Source of the DNA: Warburgia ugandensis
Lineage: Eukaryota > Streptophyta > Magnoliopsida > Canellales > Canellaceae
Assembly (NCBI GenBank): GCA_035236585.1
Contig: CP141128.1
Coordinates: forward strand, 36,252,684-36,316,683
Length of the DNA stretch: 64,000 nt
Direction: 5' to 3'
Shown here piece by piece: positions 45,641 through 58,700 of this stretch (position 1 is the stretch's first letter; each line of letters begins with the position of its first letter). A program made the position numbers and the translations under genes. The notes beneath the pieces are model-generated. The model saw only the letters and a list, made by a program, of their open reading frames with translations. It had not been told where the DNA came from and searched no databases.

Positions 45641-48259
45641 ATTGGGTGATATTCACTATATGGCTTAGATTGCATCTGAGAGAATGAAAGGGTCCCTACT
45701 GAGGCTTGCCATTGAGAAGTATCCATTAATGATGCAGTACCAACACCCTAGAGCTTGTTGATGTTGGGCCAAAACATTAGTTAGCTAACCTTCCTATTCT
45801 ATATCAAAGTCTGAGACACGATTAACAGGCAAGGGATCAGATGAACTAAAAATGTCATAGTGTGCACTTTCTAGGATAGATGTTAAGTCCAAATTCGGTG
45901 ATTTTCACTATATGGCTTAGATTGCATCTAAGCCAATGGAAGGGTCCCTACTTAGGCTTGCCATTGAGAAGTATCCATTAATGATGCAGTATCAACACCC
46001 TAGAGCTTGTTGATGTTGGGCCAAAACATTAGTTAGCTCACATTCCTATTCTATACCAAAGTCTGAGACATGATTAACAGGCAAGGGATCAGATGAACTG
46101 AAAATGTCATAGTGTGCACTTTCTAGGAAAGATGTTAAGTCCAAATTGGGTGATATTCACTATATGGCTTAGATTGCATCTGAGAGAATGAAAGGGTCCC
46201 TACTGAGGCTTGCCATTGAGAAGTATCCATTAATGATGCAGTACCAACACCCTAGAGCTTGTTGATGTTGGGCCAAAACATCAAATAGCTAACCTTCCTA
46301 TTCTATATCAAAGTCTGAGACATGATTAATAGGCAAGGGATCAGATGAACTAAAAATGTCATAGTGTGCACTTTTTAGGATAGATGTTAAGTCCAGATCG
46401 GGTGATTTTGACTATATGGCTTAGATTGCATCTCAGACAATGGAAGGGTCCCGTCTCAGGCTTGCCATTGAGAAGTATCCATTAATGATGCAGTATCAAC
46501 ACCCTAGAGCTTGTTGATGTTGGGCCAAAACATTAGTTAGCTCACCTTCGTATTCTATATCAAAGTCTGAGACATGATTAACAGGCAAGGGATTAGATGA
46601 ATTGAAAATGTCATAGTGTGCACTTTCTAGGATGGATGTTAAGTCCAAATTGGGTGATTTTCACTATATGGCTTTGATGGCATCTGAGGCAATGGAAGGG
46701 TTCCTACTTAGGCTTGCCATTGATAAGTATCCATTAATGATCCAGTATCAACACCCTAGAGCTCATTGATGTTGGGGAAAAACATCAGTTAGCTGACCTT
46801 CCTATTCTATGTCAAAGTCTGAGACATGATTAACAGGCAAGGGATCAGATGAACTGAAAATGTCATTGTGTGCACTTTTTAGGATCGATGTTAAGTCCAA
46901 ATTGGGTGATTTTCACTATATGGCTTAGATTGGATCTAAGACAATGGAAGGTTCCCTACTCAAGCTTGCCATTGAGAAGTATCCATTAATGATGCAGTAT
47001 CAACATCCTAAAGCTTGTTGATGTTAGGCAAAAGCATTAGTTAGCTCAACCTCCTATTCTATATCAAAGTCTAAGACATGATTAATGGGCATGGTATCAG
47101 ATGAACTGAAAATATGATAGTGCGCACTTTCTAGGATAGATGTTAAAAAATTGGGTGATTTTCACTATATGGCTTGGATTGCATCTGAGACAATGGAAGG
47201 GTCCCTACTCAGGCGTGCCATTGAGATGTATCCATTAATGATGCAGTATCAACACCCTAGAGCTTGTTGATGTTGGGCCAAAACATTAGTTAGCTCACCT
47301 TCCTATTCTATATCAAAGTCTAAGACATGATTAATAGGCAAGGGATCAGATGGACTGAAAATGTCATAGTGTGCACTTTCTAGGATAGTTGTTAAGTCCA
47401 AATTGGGTGATTTTCACTATATTGCTTAGATTGCATCTAAGACAATGGAAGGGTTCCTACTCAGGCTTGCCATTGAGAAGTATCCATTAATGATGTAGTT
47501 TCAACACCCTAGAGCTTGTTGATGTTGGGCCAAAACATTAGTTAGCTCACCTTCCTATTCTATATCAAAGTCTAAGACATGATTTATAGGCAAGGGATCA
47601 AATGAACTGAAAATGTCATAGTGTGTACTTTCTAGGATAGATGTTAAGTACAAATTGGGTGATTTTCATTATATGGCTTAGATTGCATCTGAGACAATGG
47701 AAGGGTCCCTACTCAGGCTTGCCATTGAGAAGTATCCATAAATGATGCAGTATCAACACCCTAAAGCTTTTTGATGTTGGGCCAAAACATCAGTTAGCTA
47801 ACCTTCCTATTCTATATCAAAGTCTGAGACATGATTAACGGGCAAGGAATCAGATGAACTAAAAATGTGATAGTGTGCACTTTCTAGGATAGATGTTAAG
47901 TCCAAATTGGGTGATTTTCACTATATGGCTTAGATTGCATCTAAGGCAATGGAAGGGTCCCTACTTGGGCTTGCCATTGAGAAGTATCCATTAATGATGC
48001 AGTATCAACACCTTAGAGCTTGTTGATGTTGGGCCAAAACATGAGTTAGCTCACCTTCCTATTCTATATCAAAGTCTGAGACATGATTAACAAGCGAGGG
48101 ATCCGATGAACTGAAAATGTCATAGTGTGCACTTTTTAGGATTGATGTTAAGTCCAAATTGGGTGATTTTCACTATATGGCTTGGATTGCATCTGAGACA
48201 ATGGAAGGGTCCCTACTCAGGCTTGCCATTGAGAAGTATCCATTAATGATGCAGTATCG
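45491..48259 (-). repeat. Eleven-copy tandem array of a 252-bp unit
   Basis: The landmark acaccct/acatcct starts at 45,491, 45,743, 45,995, 46,247, 46,499, 46,751, 47,003, 47,252, 47,504, 47,756 and 48,008, with the last unit ending near 48,259. Ten units are 252 bp and one is 249 bp (a 3-bp loss near 47,145). The unit is 84 codons of the element's own pre-RT pol sequence. Copies 2-11 share the same in-frame stops (for example TAA and TAGTGA around the 'cactatatggcttagat' region), so the array was amplified after the frame had died. Units 1-7 alternate in diagnostic bases. Confidence 0.95.
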
Positions 48260-48489
48260 AATAAATCATTTACTTCATCAATGGAGGTGTTTTTCTCAAA
48301 ATTATAAATATTATGATATGCCTCAAGTGGATCATTAGTAATGGAGGATAGGGATGGTGTAGATACTAGAATGTCTATCTCATAAGAATTTTTAGAGTTA
48401 GATATTATTACTATAATTGAATAGTTGTTGATGGGCTTCTCATAATCTTCAACTTTAACTTTCTATATCTCCTCTCTTCTTTCTAAAAT

Positions 48490-48800
48490 TTAGCACTTGT
48501 TTGAGCCATTTGGAACTCTAGCTTGCGAATAGATTGCGAGTGGTCCTCCCCAATTTTTTTTTTGCGTCATTCCAAATTTTAAGAGTGTGCTAAATAAACA
48601 AATTAAGGATCTCTTCCAAAGATTTTTTCTCTTGTTGTGGAGGAAGCTCCTATTGTGGCTTAAGTTGTTTTGACATTGAATTACTACGGAAAGGGTAATT
48701 GTCTTGTGACCATGAAAAATCAAGATGCTTAGCCCATCCGGGATGGTAAGTTTCATAATAGAAGTTATCCCTAAGGTTTTGTTCCACAAAGTATCCAAGA
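48490..48800 (-). pseudogene. Athila-like gag C-terminal fragment
   Basis: Across shifting frames the minus strand reads KSLEEILNLFI-like, then IRKLEFQMAQTSA-like segments. This matches the gag region in which Athila proteins carry repeated short helical motifs before their zinc finger. It is too broken to translate as one frame. Confidence 0.4.
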
Positions 48801-50232
48801 AACACCGAGCTTGAGAGGCACAAAGCGGTAGGGTGTGCTAAACTAGTATAAGAAAAACACTCCTAATATTAAGGTTGTCTTGATGACTAGCTTGCCAATA
48901 TAAAAGCTTGACTTAATTGACTCGCCAATCTATCTACCACTCTCTCTAGTGGATGGGATAGATTAGGAGTATCCCCTGTCTCATGCATATCTCCATAATA
49001 AAGGGGTCCGAGAGTAAAATAGTAAGAAAGTGGCTTTTTATCTCTTACATCATTGCCCATATTTTGGCATGATTATTTAGATCTACTTAATTATGTAACC
49101 TTGCCTATCTTGGCTTAACTTTGTATACAACAAAAGATATTCGATATATACAACAAAAAGGTATAACTTTTTTACTTTTATTTTACTACCTAGTCTGAGG
49201 AAACCTAAACTAGATAATGCAACCTATATGTTGTGTGTTGCAAACAAATAAATAGGGACACTCAATAAACCCCAACCTTAAGTAAATAAGCTGAAAGGTT
49301 TCTTTTTCTTAAATTTCTTTATAGAAGTGTTGCTTTTAGGCAATTAGATCCTACCTTGATCAACCACCTCACACCCTACTTAGTATCTGAGTCATTGAAT
49401 GTGTTGGAAGAGCTATTCATTTAAATACCAACATAATTGATCAAGTAGGGGCTACTGGAGTGGTAATAGGCCACCTCCTTCCAAGAGGGCCCTATGAGAC
49501 CATGCATTGCTATAGGCTTCTTCTAAATTGATTTTAAATTAATTGTTGAGGCAAGGGTAAGGTGATGATTAACCTAGGTGGGCCAAGGGTTGGTTATGAA
49601 ATCCACCCTTGCTCTTGTAGGGGTGAGTGCCCTTACTAATTCATTAAAGCATTCTCACATAGTTTGATCAACATATATACACCTTAAAGCATGTAAATGT
49701 ATCCTAATATGTAAGGAAAAATAATAAATCTAATTCAAACCTAGAATGCAACAGTTAAGGAAATGCTCCTATATGCTCTACACTAACATCCAAATGCAAC
49801 TAAATTAATAATGCAACCTAATCTAGGAAATGGAAAGAAGTTAGGATAGCTCATAGTGGGTTTCTAGAATTAGTCTTCTCATACAAGGGTGGGTTCCTTT
49901 TACATGCCACCTTCTCTTCTAGGTTAGGATGGCCCACCCTTGATTTGTATTATTACAACCCTTTTTTAAATGAATGAATCGTGGTGTGTATAAAAAATTA
50001 CAAATTTGATCTCATTACGATCCACTCAAATAAAAAAATTAGGAATCTATCCTAAGTCTTCCTCCAAATCTTTATTCTTCATCAAATTCCTATACAAATA
50101 AAAAGGAAAGTATCAAATTCCTTTAGGAATAAGGGAAGTATGCAAATATGAAACTATTCTAAATGCAACCCTAAGACTACGACTAGTGGTAAAATAAGGA
50201 AAACTTAGATCTTAATCAAACTCCATTATGAG

Positions 50233-50250
50233 TCCTCAATAATGGCACCA
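50233..50250 (-). other. tRNA-Asp-type primer-binding site of element A
   Basis: The minus strand reads TGGTGCCATTATTGAGGA, a decayed form of the Athila PBS. It is separated from the LTR by agtttt, the same 6-base spacer seen at 63,576-63,581. Confidence 0.7.
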
Positions 50251-50256
50251 AAAACT

Positions 50257-50579
50257 TGATGTACTTTAATAATTATCGCAACTGCATGATTTTATTAGAG
50301 TATAGAAGCGGTACATACAAGTTGACCTTGTGATGAATTTTAAGGAGTTAATTTAAATTTTAGTCTTTTTACTTTAACCTAGTCAAAATTTAAGGAAACT
50401 AATTAGATCTAAATATAAAATCAGAGTAAATAAACCTAAGCTATGAAATAAAAGCAAGTAAATAAATTTAAAACTATCTAACTAAGAAATGGCAAGAAAT
50501 CTTCATTAATATACTTGAATATAAGGAAACAATTACAAAGAATAAAGGAAAGTAAATAACACTTCCTTGAAATATTTGG
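50257..50579 (-). repeat. Start of the 5' LTR of element A
   Basis: It begins tgatgtacttt next to the PBS spacer and is cut after 323 bp by the LTR of element B. The rest would lie beyond B, outside the window. Confidence 0.5.
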
Positions 50580-52770
50580 TGTATGTTCTAAAATTACTCA
50601 CAAGTGCACATATCAATATAGTAATTATACGTGAGTAAGGTCGATCCCATGAGGAATCTCAAGAATTTTCAATTAATTGGATGTTATTTAAATCACTTAT
50701 CTTTAGCTAAAAAGAGATTGATTTGATTAAACTAGGAATGTAAATAAGATGGAAATAGAAACATGCATGGAATTATAAAAACATGAACTAAAGAAATTTT
50801 CTAAAAATAAAGACCTTCAATGGATAAGTAACATGCGTTCAATAAAATAAACTAATGCAAAACTAGAATGGCTTAATCTAGGGAACTTCAACTAATGGAA
50901 ACTTTCTAAAAATAAAACTTTCCTAAAATAAGAAAATTTCTAAAAATAGACTTTTTGAAAGCTAAGCCTAGGAACTTTCTAAGGCTAAACTAATGCAACT
51001 AAACTTAACAATGAATTAATGAATATAGAGAAGAACTAAACTAATCAAATGAATATGCAACATGTTAAGGAAAAATGTGTATGGAAGTTGGCAGTTTGCA
51101 CATGGAATCTTGGAATATAACTACTCTAGAATGGTGCACATGAGGCTATGAGGGAAAGAATGGATGAATTAAATTAGAATGGAATGCATGAACCTATGAA
51201 AATTGTGCATAGAAAGTAACCATAAAGAGCATCATTCAATTAGCCATGATAAGCAAGACTAAAACAACTAAATCAGCATGGAAATTTGTGCATCAAACAT
51301 GTAACTTTATTGAATTGAAATTCATACAAAAGGGTGCATATAATACATGGAAAATAGAAAGAAAGAAAAAAAACATTGCACCAATTTCAAGGACCTAAGA
51401 CTAACTCAAAACTAAGACCACACATTCATTATCCAATATAATATTGCATGCATGTGAAACCTAAAAGAGAACCAAAAGTAAGAGAGTGAGAAAATGGGAA
51501 TGAAACCAATGGAAAGGTGAGGAATCAAAGAAATCAAAGAAATAAGAACTTGACCTAAAGACTACTATCTCTCGGCTCTCACTACAATAGATTATTGGTA
51601 CTTGGATGTAAGAATCTAAGCGCAAAACTAGAAGAAAACAAGAAAGGAAAACAAGTAAAGAACAAGGAACATGAAACTAGAAAGCAAAGTAAGCAACAAG
51701 GAATGTAAAAGAGCTAGAAAATCGACCTTAAACTTGAAGTACGTCAACTTAGAATGGCTGGAAAGAAGGATGGAGGCATGAAGCATCAAGTGAAGAAGCA
51801 GCCAAAGTGGAGAAGTCACAAACCTTAGACGAGCAAGTAAGGAAGGAGAGAGGCGTCATCATTTTTAGAAGGAGGCCTCCCCTTCTTCAATGCCCTAGGC
51901 ATAGAGTTTATTTAGTATTTATAGATGTTTGGCACTTCTAAAAGAGTCCTAATGAGGAATGGAAGATAAGATAGAGGTTGGGGAAGAGTTTGGTTAAGAT
52001 AAGGCTTCTAGGAAGGTGAAGGGAAGGAAATTAGAAAGTGTAACATCTAAGGGGGGGAAGTACCACTTTTTAAGGGATTGGTGTGGAACTCCCTTAAAAA
52101 GTGTTTCACATGGAAGGGTAGGGAAGAGAGAGAAAAGAGGAAGGAAAGAGAGGGAAAGATGGAAAATCACATTTTTAGCATGGATATTTACTTGAATTCT
52201 TCATCCAATTGTGTGACTACATAAAGGATGGATCTTATGGCTTGGTGGCTCACTTTGATGGCTCCTTGCTTTATGGCTTAAGTGGCTTAGTTCCTTGGCT
52301 TCAAGGTTTGCATGACTTGTATGGCTAAGGTGGCTTGCATGTGTTGCTCCAATTCTCATGCAAAGGTGATGGAATTGCATGGATTCTTCTTAATCACCTT
52401 GATTCTTCCAATTGCTTTCTTACTTGTCCTAGGATGATCTTAAACCTTGACTGAACTTTGGAATGATTAAATTTAAGTCCTCGCTCTCTCTTTTGATCTT
52501 AATCTTCAATTCTCATATTGATCAATCTTGCTTATTGGATCATCTTCTTGATAGCTATAAAATAAAAAACCCTAATTAGATCTTGAAAATTATGATTATT
52601 CACATACTCTAAACTAGTTTCTGAACTTGTAAAGTATCAAACTTTTGGATTATTTGATTAGAAATGCATGTGTTATGAATTTTAGAAAAATCCTAGAAAT
52701 AAGGCTATCATTTATAGCACATGACTACTAATTGGGTACATTTTCTATAAAAAATTGAACACTCATTACA
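50580..52770 (-). repeat. LTR of Athila-like element B
   Basis: 2,191 bp with inverted ends TGTA...TACA. Its first 70 bp carry the Athila terminal motif in reverse (acaagtgcacat, atagtaattata). It is followed at 52,771 by a C/T-rich reversed polypurine tract (tctccaacc), making it a 3' LTR on the minus strand. Confidence 0.6.
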
Positions 52771-53008
52771 TCTCCAACCAGCATTTTGCTAGTCCCGAGC
52801 AAAACATAAAAAGATTATGAAACAAAATGGTTGATGTTTTTGCAGGTACTTACCATTGCATTTAGCATATGCAATAAGCCTTAAACCCCCTAGGTTACCC
52901 TTAGTAGATAAGTTAAACCTCATGAGGGTTTGTAGTGAATATACCCACAAAATTTTGTAAGGCTAAGTTCTTTATTTTATTTCAGAAAATTATTGTCCAT
53001 TAGTACTC
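52771..53008 (-). mobile_element. 3' end of the interior of element B
   Basis: 238 bp homologous to 43,290-43,520 of element A ('agtcccgagcaaaac', 'cttaaaccccctaggtta', 'cctcatgagggttt' against their diverged counterparts). Cut by LARD2. Confidence 0.6.
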
Positions 53009-53393
53009 TGTAATGCCTGAGCAATTTACGCTATTTTTAAAAAAAATTGGACATTCTATGGGAAATAAACTGTGTTAAATGTTTTACTTTATTTAAAATA
53101 GTAAATGAAGGAATTTGTGAGGAAACTTGGTACCATTAGATTATACTCGAAAAATGGAATTCAACGCCTCAAAGAACGCTGAAAACGGAGTTCGCATGAA
53201 GAAGTTACGACCGTTTAAAGATTAGGGGCATTTCTGTAATTTGAATTAAAAACGAAAAAGACAGAAAACTTAGGGGGCCATTTTGATAACGGCACCCCGT
53301 CGTCTTCTTCCTCTAGACTTATCCAGAAACCCCATTTCCAGAGGTTTCTGCCACCGCCATTGGCAGCACCACCATAGCAAGGCTATAAAAAAG

Positions 53394-53400
53394 CCACTAA
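53394..53400 (+). promoter_or_regulatory. TATA box in the LARD2 5' LTR
   Basis: TATAAAA preceded by 'gcaaggc'. The same motif is at 59,556-59,562 in the 3' LTR and on the minus strand at 32,023-32,030 in the solo LTR. Confidence 0.65.
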
Positions 53401-53573
53401 TCCCCTCTCTTCAAAACACAAGTTTTCCGGCTATTTTGGGACTGGGGTTTTCGGCAAAAATCGGAAACCCATCACAAGCCAGTTTCCCTCTGATTTTTGG
53501 CAACGGCTAGGCCTTAGTCAGGCCGGCCATTCTCCCCATTCCCCTCTCTTCTCTTTTCTGGTCTTGTTCGACA

Positions 53574-54125
53574 ATGGGGTTTTTCCCCATTCTTCATGGG
53601 TTCCGGACAACACAGATTTCCGGCAGAGGGAAATGCACCACTGGCGATAGGCACTCCCTAGGCTACACAGGTAAGCCATTTTTCCCATTCTCTCCATTTT
53701 ACTTCCCCCAGGCCAAGATCCATGCTGGATCTGGTCTTTTCCCTAGGCAGTTTTTCCAGCCGGAGAAGACGAAGTCGATTCTAGCCGGTCCTATACGAAC
53801 TAGGCGTCCCAGGGACACCATGCTTCACTTCTGCCTGGGACAGGGTCCCTGGGCCAAGTTCCAGGTGTACGACAGTGCGTACACTATCCCTGGTGTGGCC
53901 TTTGGGTGCGCGCGCAATGTGGGGCATGGGTCCTGGCTCGACCAAGATGCACGGGGTGCCCTGGGAGCTGAGATGCACCATGCTACACCAAAGGTGCGTC
54001 TGTGCGATGCCGTCCAGGATGCGCGTCATAGCACGTCGCTTGAGCATGCATGTGCGCGTGCAAAACGTAGTCCTTGGCACGGCCTTTGGGCGCGCACGCA
54101 CGTGAGGCGGTCGCGGTTCAACTAG
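53574..54125 (+). other. Open frame inside the LARD LTR, shared by both LARD2 LTRs
   Basis: 183 codons here, and a 189-codon counterpart at 59,746-60,315, start with the same MGF(F/S)P(I/L)LHGFRTTQ and stay open across the minisatellite. They lie downstream of the TATA box, in the transcribed leader. There is no domain I recognise, and composition follows the CpG-rich repeat. The solo LTR and LARD1 copies are interrupted. It may be a leader frame or chance in GC-rich sequence. Confidence 0.3.
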
Positions 54126-55694
54126 GATGCATGGGTGTCCTGGGAACTGGGACACACAGACCTAATGAGACTATAAAGTTAGGATCAGAGGACAATTTAC
54201 AGAGTTTAACTATTGAATAGTAGATCCATATCACAGGATCTAGCCTGACAATGAATTAGGCAAGGACCATGGACCCTAAAAGGCAGATCTAGGGATCTAA
54301 TGTCTAAATAGATTGAAATTGATAAGGACTCCTTGTTATCCATTCATATCCAAGAGTTTATAAATGAGACCTAGGGTCGGGTTGAGTGATAAAGGACGCG
54401 ACTCCAGGAGACTTCGAGGTAGGTGCTCTATCGCTACTAGACTTTTAACAAAAAGAGAGAGCCCATGATTGTTTTGAATGCATGTTTTAAGTATAAATTA
54501 TCTGATTTGTTTAGCATGAATTATTTTATGACTTATTTAGCATATAAATGAATTTAGCATGCATATGATAAATACATTATGAATAGACATGTTTTGCAAA
54601 CAATTGCATATATTGCATGATTTGTGAGCATTGAGTTCTTGAAAAATTGCATGTCCTTGAGGATTACCAAAAGACGCTAGAGTGCCCAAAAGACGCTGGG
54701 TAGGCAGTTGTGAGGGACCCAAAGAGGATAGGTTTTGAAAAAGAGGTTTTTGGTTGTTTAACCGTATATGATTTGGGCTAATAAGCTCGTGGGCACTATG
54801 CCGAGAGGTCTGGGGTGGCCTCCCAGCCTCTACCATTATTAGGTGGAATGGGTACCATGCCCAAAAAGGGTATGTCCATGCTTCGACTGCATGTGGTACA
54901 GGGGGCTACCACTGGTGTCACGACACTGGGTCGAAGTGTCATATGTCCCGTGGAGGCATATGACCCTGTGTCCCTATGTGCCCGAGGACCACACGGCAGC
55001 GAGGTCGTGGGCATAGCTGGGCCCTATGGTTTGAGGATTTACTTGCATTGCATATGGCATGACATGAGGTTGGTCGACCATACCAGATATCCATGAGTTG
55101 GATTTAGTTGAGCATCTTATGCATATCATTAGGTGATTTTTTAATTCGTCAGTATTCTAATTCGACAATGGTTTTTAATTTCGATATTGAACATGATTGT
55201 TCGAACATGCACATGTTTTAAAGAGCATATGATTTTAAACACAACATGCATTGTAAAACTAGTAGTGATAGACTCCTACTGAGTATAGTATATACTCACC
55301 CAATCCTTAACATTTTTCAGGATAGCTTCATTCACGAGTAGAAGACGCCTATGTTAATGCTACGAGCAAGTAAATCAAAAGGAGACAATCATACATATAA
55401 GTAAACACTCTACCCTTTGGACATGTATTTGTATTTATTTACAGTTGGGCTGTGAGCTGTGACTAGATAGACCTGGGGAAAAACATTTATGATTTCTGGA
55501 GTTTTTCAAAAACTACTTTGATTGTTGTGAAAGCAAATGACACTCGGGGTTTTCAAAATAAGTTTTAAAACTAAAGATTTTCTGCTGCATTGCATGGGTT
55601 TTTATAAAATAGTTTTCAAATAGGGATGCGTCCCACCTTAGGAAATTTAGATCTTGCATTTAAAAATGCATGGAAAAACCCGGGTTGTCACAGT

Positions 55695-55706
55695 TGGTAT
55701 CAGAGC
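55695..55706 (+). other. Primer-binding site (initiator-Met tRNA) of LARD2
   Basis: TGGTATCAGAGC two bases after the LTR end (spacer gt). Confidence 0.95.
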
Positions 55707-58700
55707 TCAGGTTTTATCCTTTCACAGCCAGTCTAGCATGTCCAAGGGTCATAGACAATAGAGAAAATTAAGAAGAAGTAGTATAAATAGTAGTAGTAGA
55801 TATGACTACTTCTATTTGAGGATTACAATATTAATGCTCAAGGCATTTCACCATAAATAAATAGGTGAAACACAACTTGGTTTAACAAATAATTAGGCAG
55901 AGGATAGTGCAACCTTTATCCAAAATCTAGTCTAAGACAACTTAAGGATTAAGGATTGTTGTGTGGTGCAAATATGAAAACTCATATTATGATGAGCATG
56001 ATGAAGGAAGATTTTAGTGAACTTATTCATAGATAGTTCTAACTTATAATAGGTCAATCTCACCAAAGGTGAGAAAATTAAAGAAACCTAGATGGCTATC
56101 TTACCATCATAAAGAATATCAGAATATGAGCACACTATTACAAGGGATATGATATGAGTATGATAGGGGATGTAAAAGACAGACTTTGAGAAAATTTTGA
56201 TGATAAAGAGGGATGAGAATGCAAGATGATATTAGGAGATAACTACTAGGTCACAAAGGTATGGATCCTAAAGGACTTAGCTCAATTTTGGATACCTTAA
56301 CTGGAGTCTTATGAAGAGTAAAGTGCTATCGAATAATAATTACCTGAGTATTACGGAGCAAATTAGAATATGTATACAAGTGACAGATTATGTGAATAAG
56401 AGAAACATAATACGAATATGATAGGGAAATGAATTCGACCAAGTTATCAAAAGATTTTGATGATAATACTAAGGATGATAATAGATTGATCCTAACATAA
56501 ACTTGTAAGAGAAGTGTAGTATGATCAAAACGTCAATGCCATTATTAAGACATTGTATGAATTTTATTGAGGCTATAGGCAATTGAGGATTTCAATGATC
56601 TTAAGACAGTTTAGAATTTCTTAGAAGCATTCAGTTTATCATATCTGTTAAGAAAAGGAGTAGATGCAATATCGATTATATGCAACAAAGCACATGAAGA
56701 CATTGATCTAGGTAGACAAAAATGAGGATTTTGAAGAAAAGAGAGAAAGGGATAGGGATGTAACTACCAGTATTCAATGAATATTGGATATTCAAAAGAA
56801 GAAGATCATGACTTTATGAAGATACATACAAATCTTTCATCGAGTGGGAAGATAAACTAATCAACTTCGAAGGAATAATGATAGATGAGTTGGTGATCTT
56901 ATTGTAAAAGAGTATAAAAGAGAGAAAGCATATGGGATTTAAGACTTTGAGTAGAGTATCGAATTTCAGGAGATTATGTGACAAGAAATTTTCGAAGAGG
57001 AATGGTGACCAACTAGAAATTAAATTCTACAAATGGTTTGATATCAATTATTACAATTAGCTTCTTATCAGATCCATTAGCTTATGGGGAACACCAATGG
57101 ATATAATCCATAAAAAAGGAAGATTTGGTGATATCCCACCTTGCCAATAAAGTATATTGAAAAAGGAATTAAGCTGGGACAGTGACTTGTCCATTTAGCA
57201 AGTAGGGTACCATCAATGATCAAATTGAGGTCTTACTATCATAGATTGGAAGACCAAAAATCTTAAGACCATTATGTAGTCATTACCTTTAGAGTACTGT
57301 TGACTAAATAAAGGCATCCCACCCTAATTAATCAAGTATGTTAGTATCTATGAGTTAGTAGTCAAAGTTATATACTCAGAGGGATATTATAAGTATTTGG
57401 ACATGAGTTTTACCTAAAAGAAGTTACTTGTTAGACTAAGTCATTTGAGGGTATGAGGTCAGTTAATTAGGCCACATCATGGAGGACCTACAAGAACAAT
57501 AAATACAGTAACAATTGAGACAGAAGCAAAAATAAGGAACAATCTCCACCAGTGAGACAGATTTTTCCAAACCTAAATAGATACCATAACAAACCATAGA
57601 AATCACTGTGGGTCTGAAAGATGCTGCTGACTTGGATTGAAAAGAAAGGTAGATAAGTACCGATCACTTTAGAGACCCTTGAGCTTATGACAAAGATATA
57701 TTTGGAAAGAGATCAATAGGTAATCAAATAAAGTCTTTCTTTATGTCTACGAAAATGTTCCATGCTTATCTGAGTATTTTTCAAATTTGATGAATTAACA
57801 ACTTCAGCATAACTTGATGTAATAGCTATTGAATGAGAACTGCTATTACAAGCTAAGTATGAGGAGGCACTTGAAAAATAAAATTTGAGGAATTGAGAAA
57901 ACCACTACTTATGATAATGATACCCCCTGACAATTAAGACAGAATGATTGATGATAAAGCATTAATAAAAGATTGAACAACATATTGATATAAGGAATGG
58001 AAGGAGAAAAGTTGAGGTGGCCAGCACAATATAAGGTGAGATTTAATGTTACGTTTCCTTTAGACAAATAGTTAGTTGTTATGAGCATATACCAAGTACG
58101 AAAAATCAATTGAAGGAATTTCCTAAGGACTAACCCTACTAGATTGAGTGTAGAACTTTTGGATTGAAAGATTACAAAGAAAACCATCAAGCAAAGAAAG
58201 GATAAAGAAGATAATGACAAAGGATTCAACCATGACCTAGTAAGGGTACTCGGTTATGAATAAGAGACTTTTTGCATAAATGGGTTGAAAATCCTAATGA
58301 CAAATTGATGTGAATAGTGAGATAAGGCCTCTGGACGAGAACATTTGACCCATGATGATGAATCGACCATTAACATTTGACATGAGAAAAGCGTGTAATG
58401 AATTCAATAATTATGAAACTGGATAAAGAGATAGGACATTTTACTTTCAATATATGATAAGATCCTCGATGGGAGATGCTACTAATTGGCTTTCATGATT
58501 TTATTTTGAATGTAACTTTGGTTGAGGAATCAAGTCACATATGGAAAATGACAGACAGTAGAAATTCGAAGTTAATGAAGGGTTTGGCTGTAGAGCACAT
58601 GATACCATGTCAGTGATTGAAGTATCTTGGGGACAAATATAAAAGATAAAAAACAAAGTTAGATACAATAAAAAGAAGGTAATTTTTTGGACTCTTACTA

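Larger units (their letters stand above)
43287..50250 (-). mobile_element. Interior of Athila-like element A (decayed)
   Basis: It is bounded on the right by a tRNA-Asp-type PBS and on the left by an Athila-like LTR. Readable minus-strand remnants are a gag C-terminal segment near 48,490-48,530 and a pre-RT pol segment at 45,410-45,640. The 43,290-45,360 part is AT-rich and unreadable, as expected for the long non-coding 3' region of Athila. Positions 48,800-50,230 hold no readable protein. Confidence 0.6.
53009..55692 (+). repeat. 5' LTR of LARD2
   Basis: 2,684 bp, TGTAATGCC...GGTTGTCACA. It has a TATA box at 53,394-53,400, a CAGGTAAG splice-donor-like site near 53,669, the GC-rich minisatellite, and AT-rich 3' half. 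It is about 96% identical to the 3' LTR by eye over the first 280 bp. Confidence 0.93.

Noticed and set aside
45491-48259. CRISPR-like or coding repeat protein array
   Set aside because: Units are 252 bp with no spacers, the window is plant nuclear DNA, and shared in-frame stops exclude a repeat protein as amplified.
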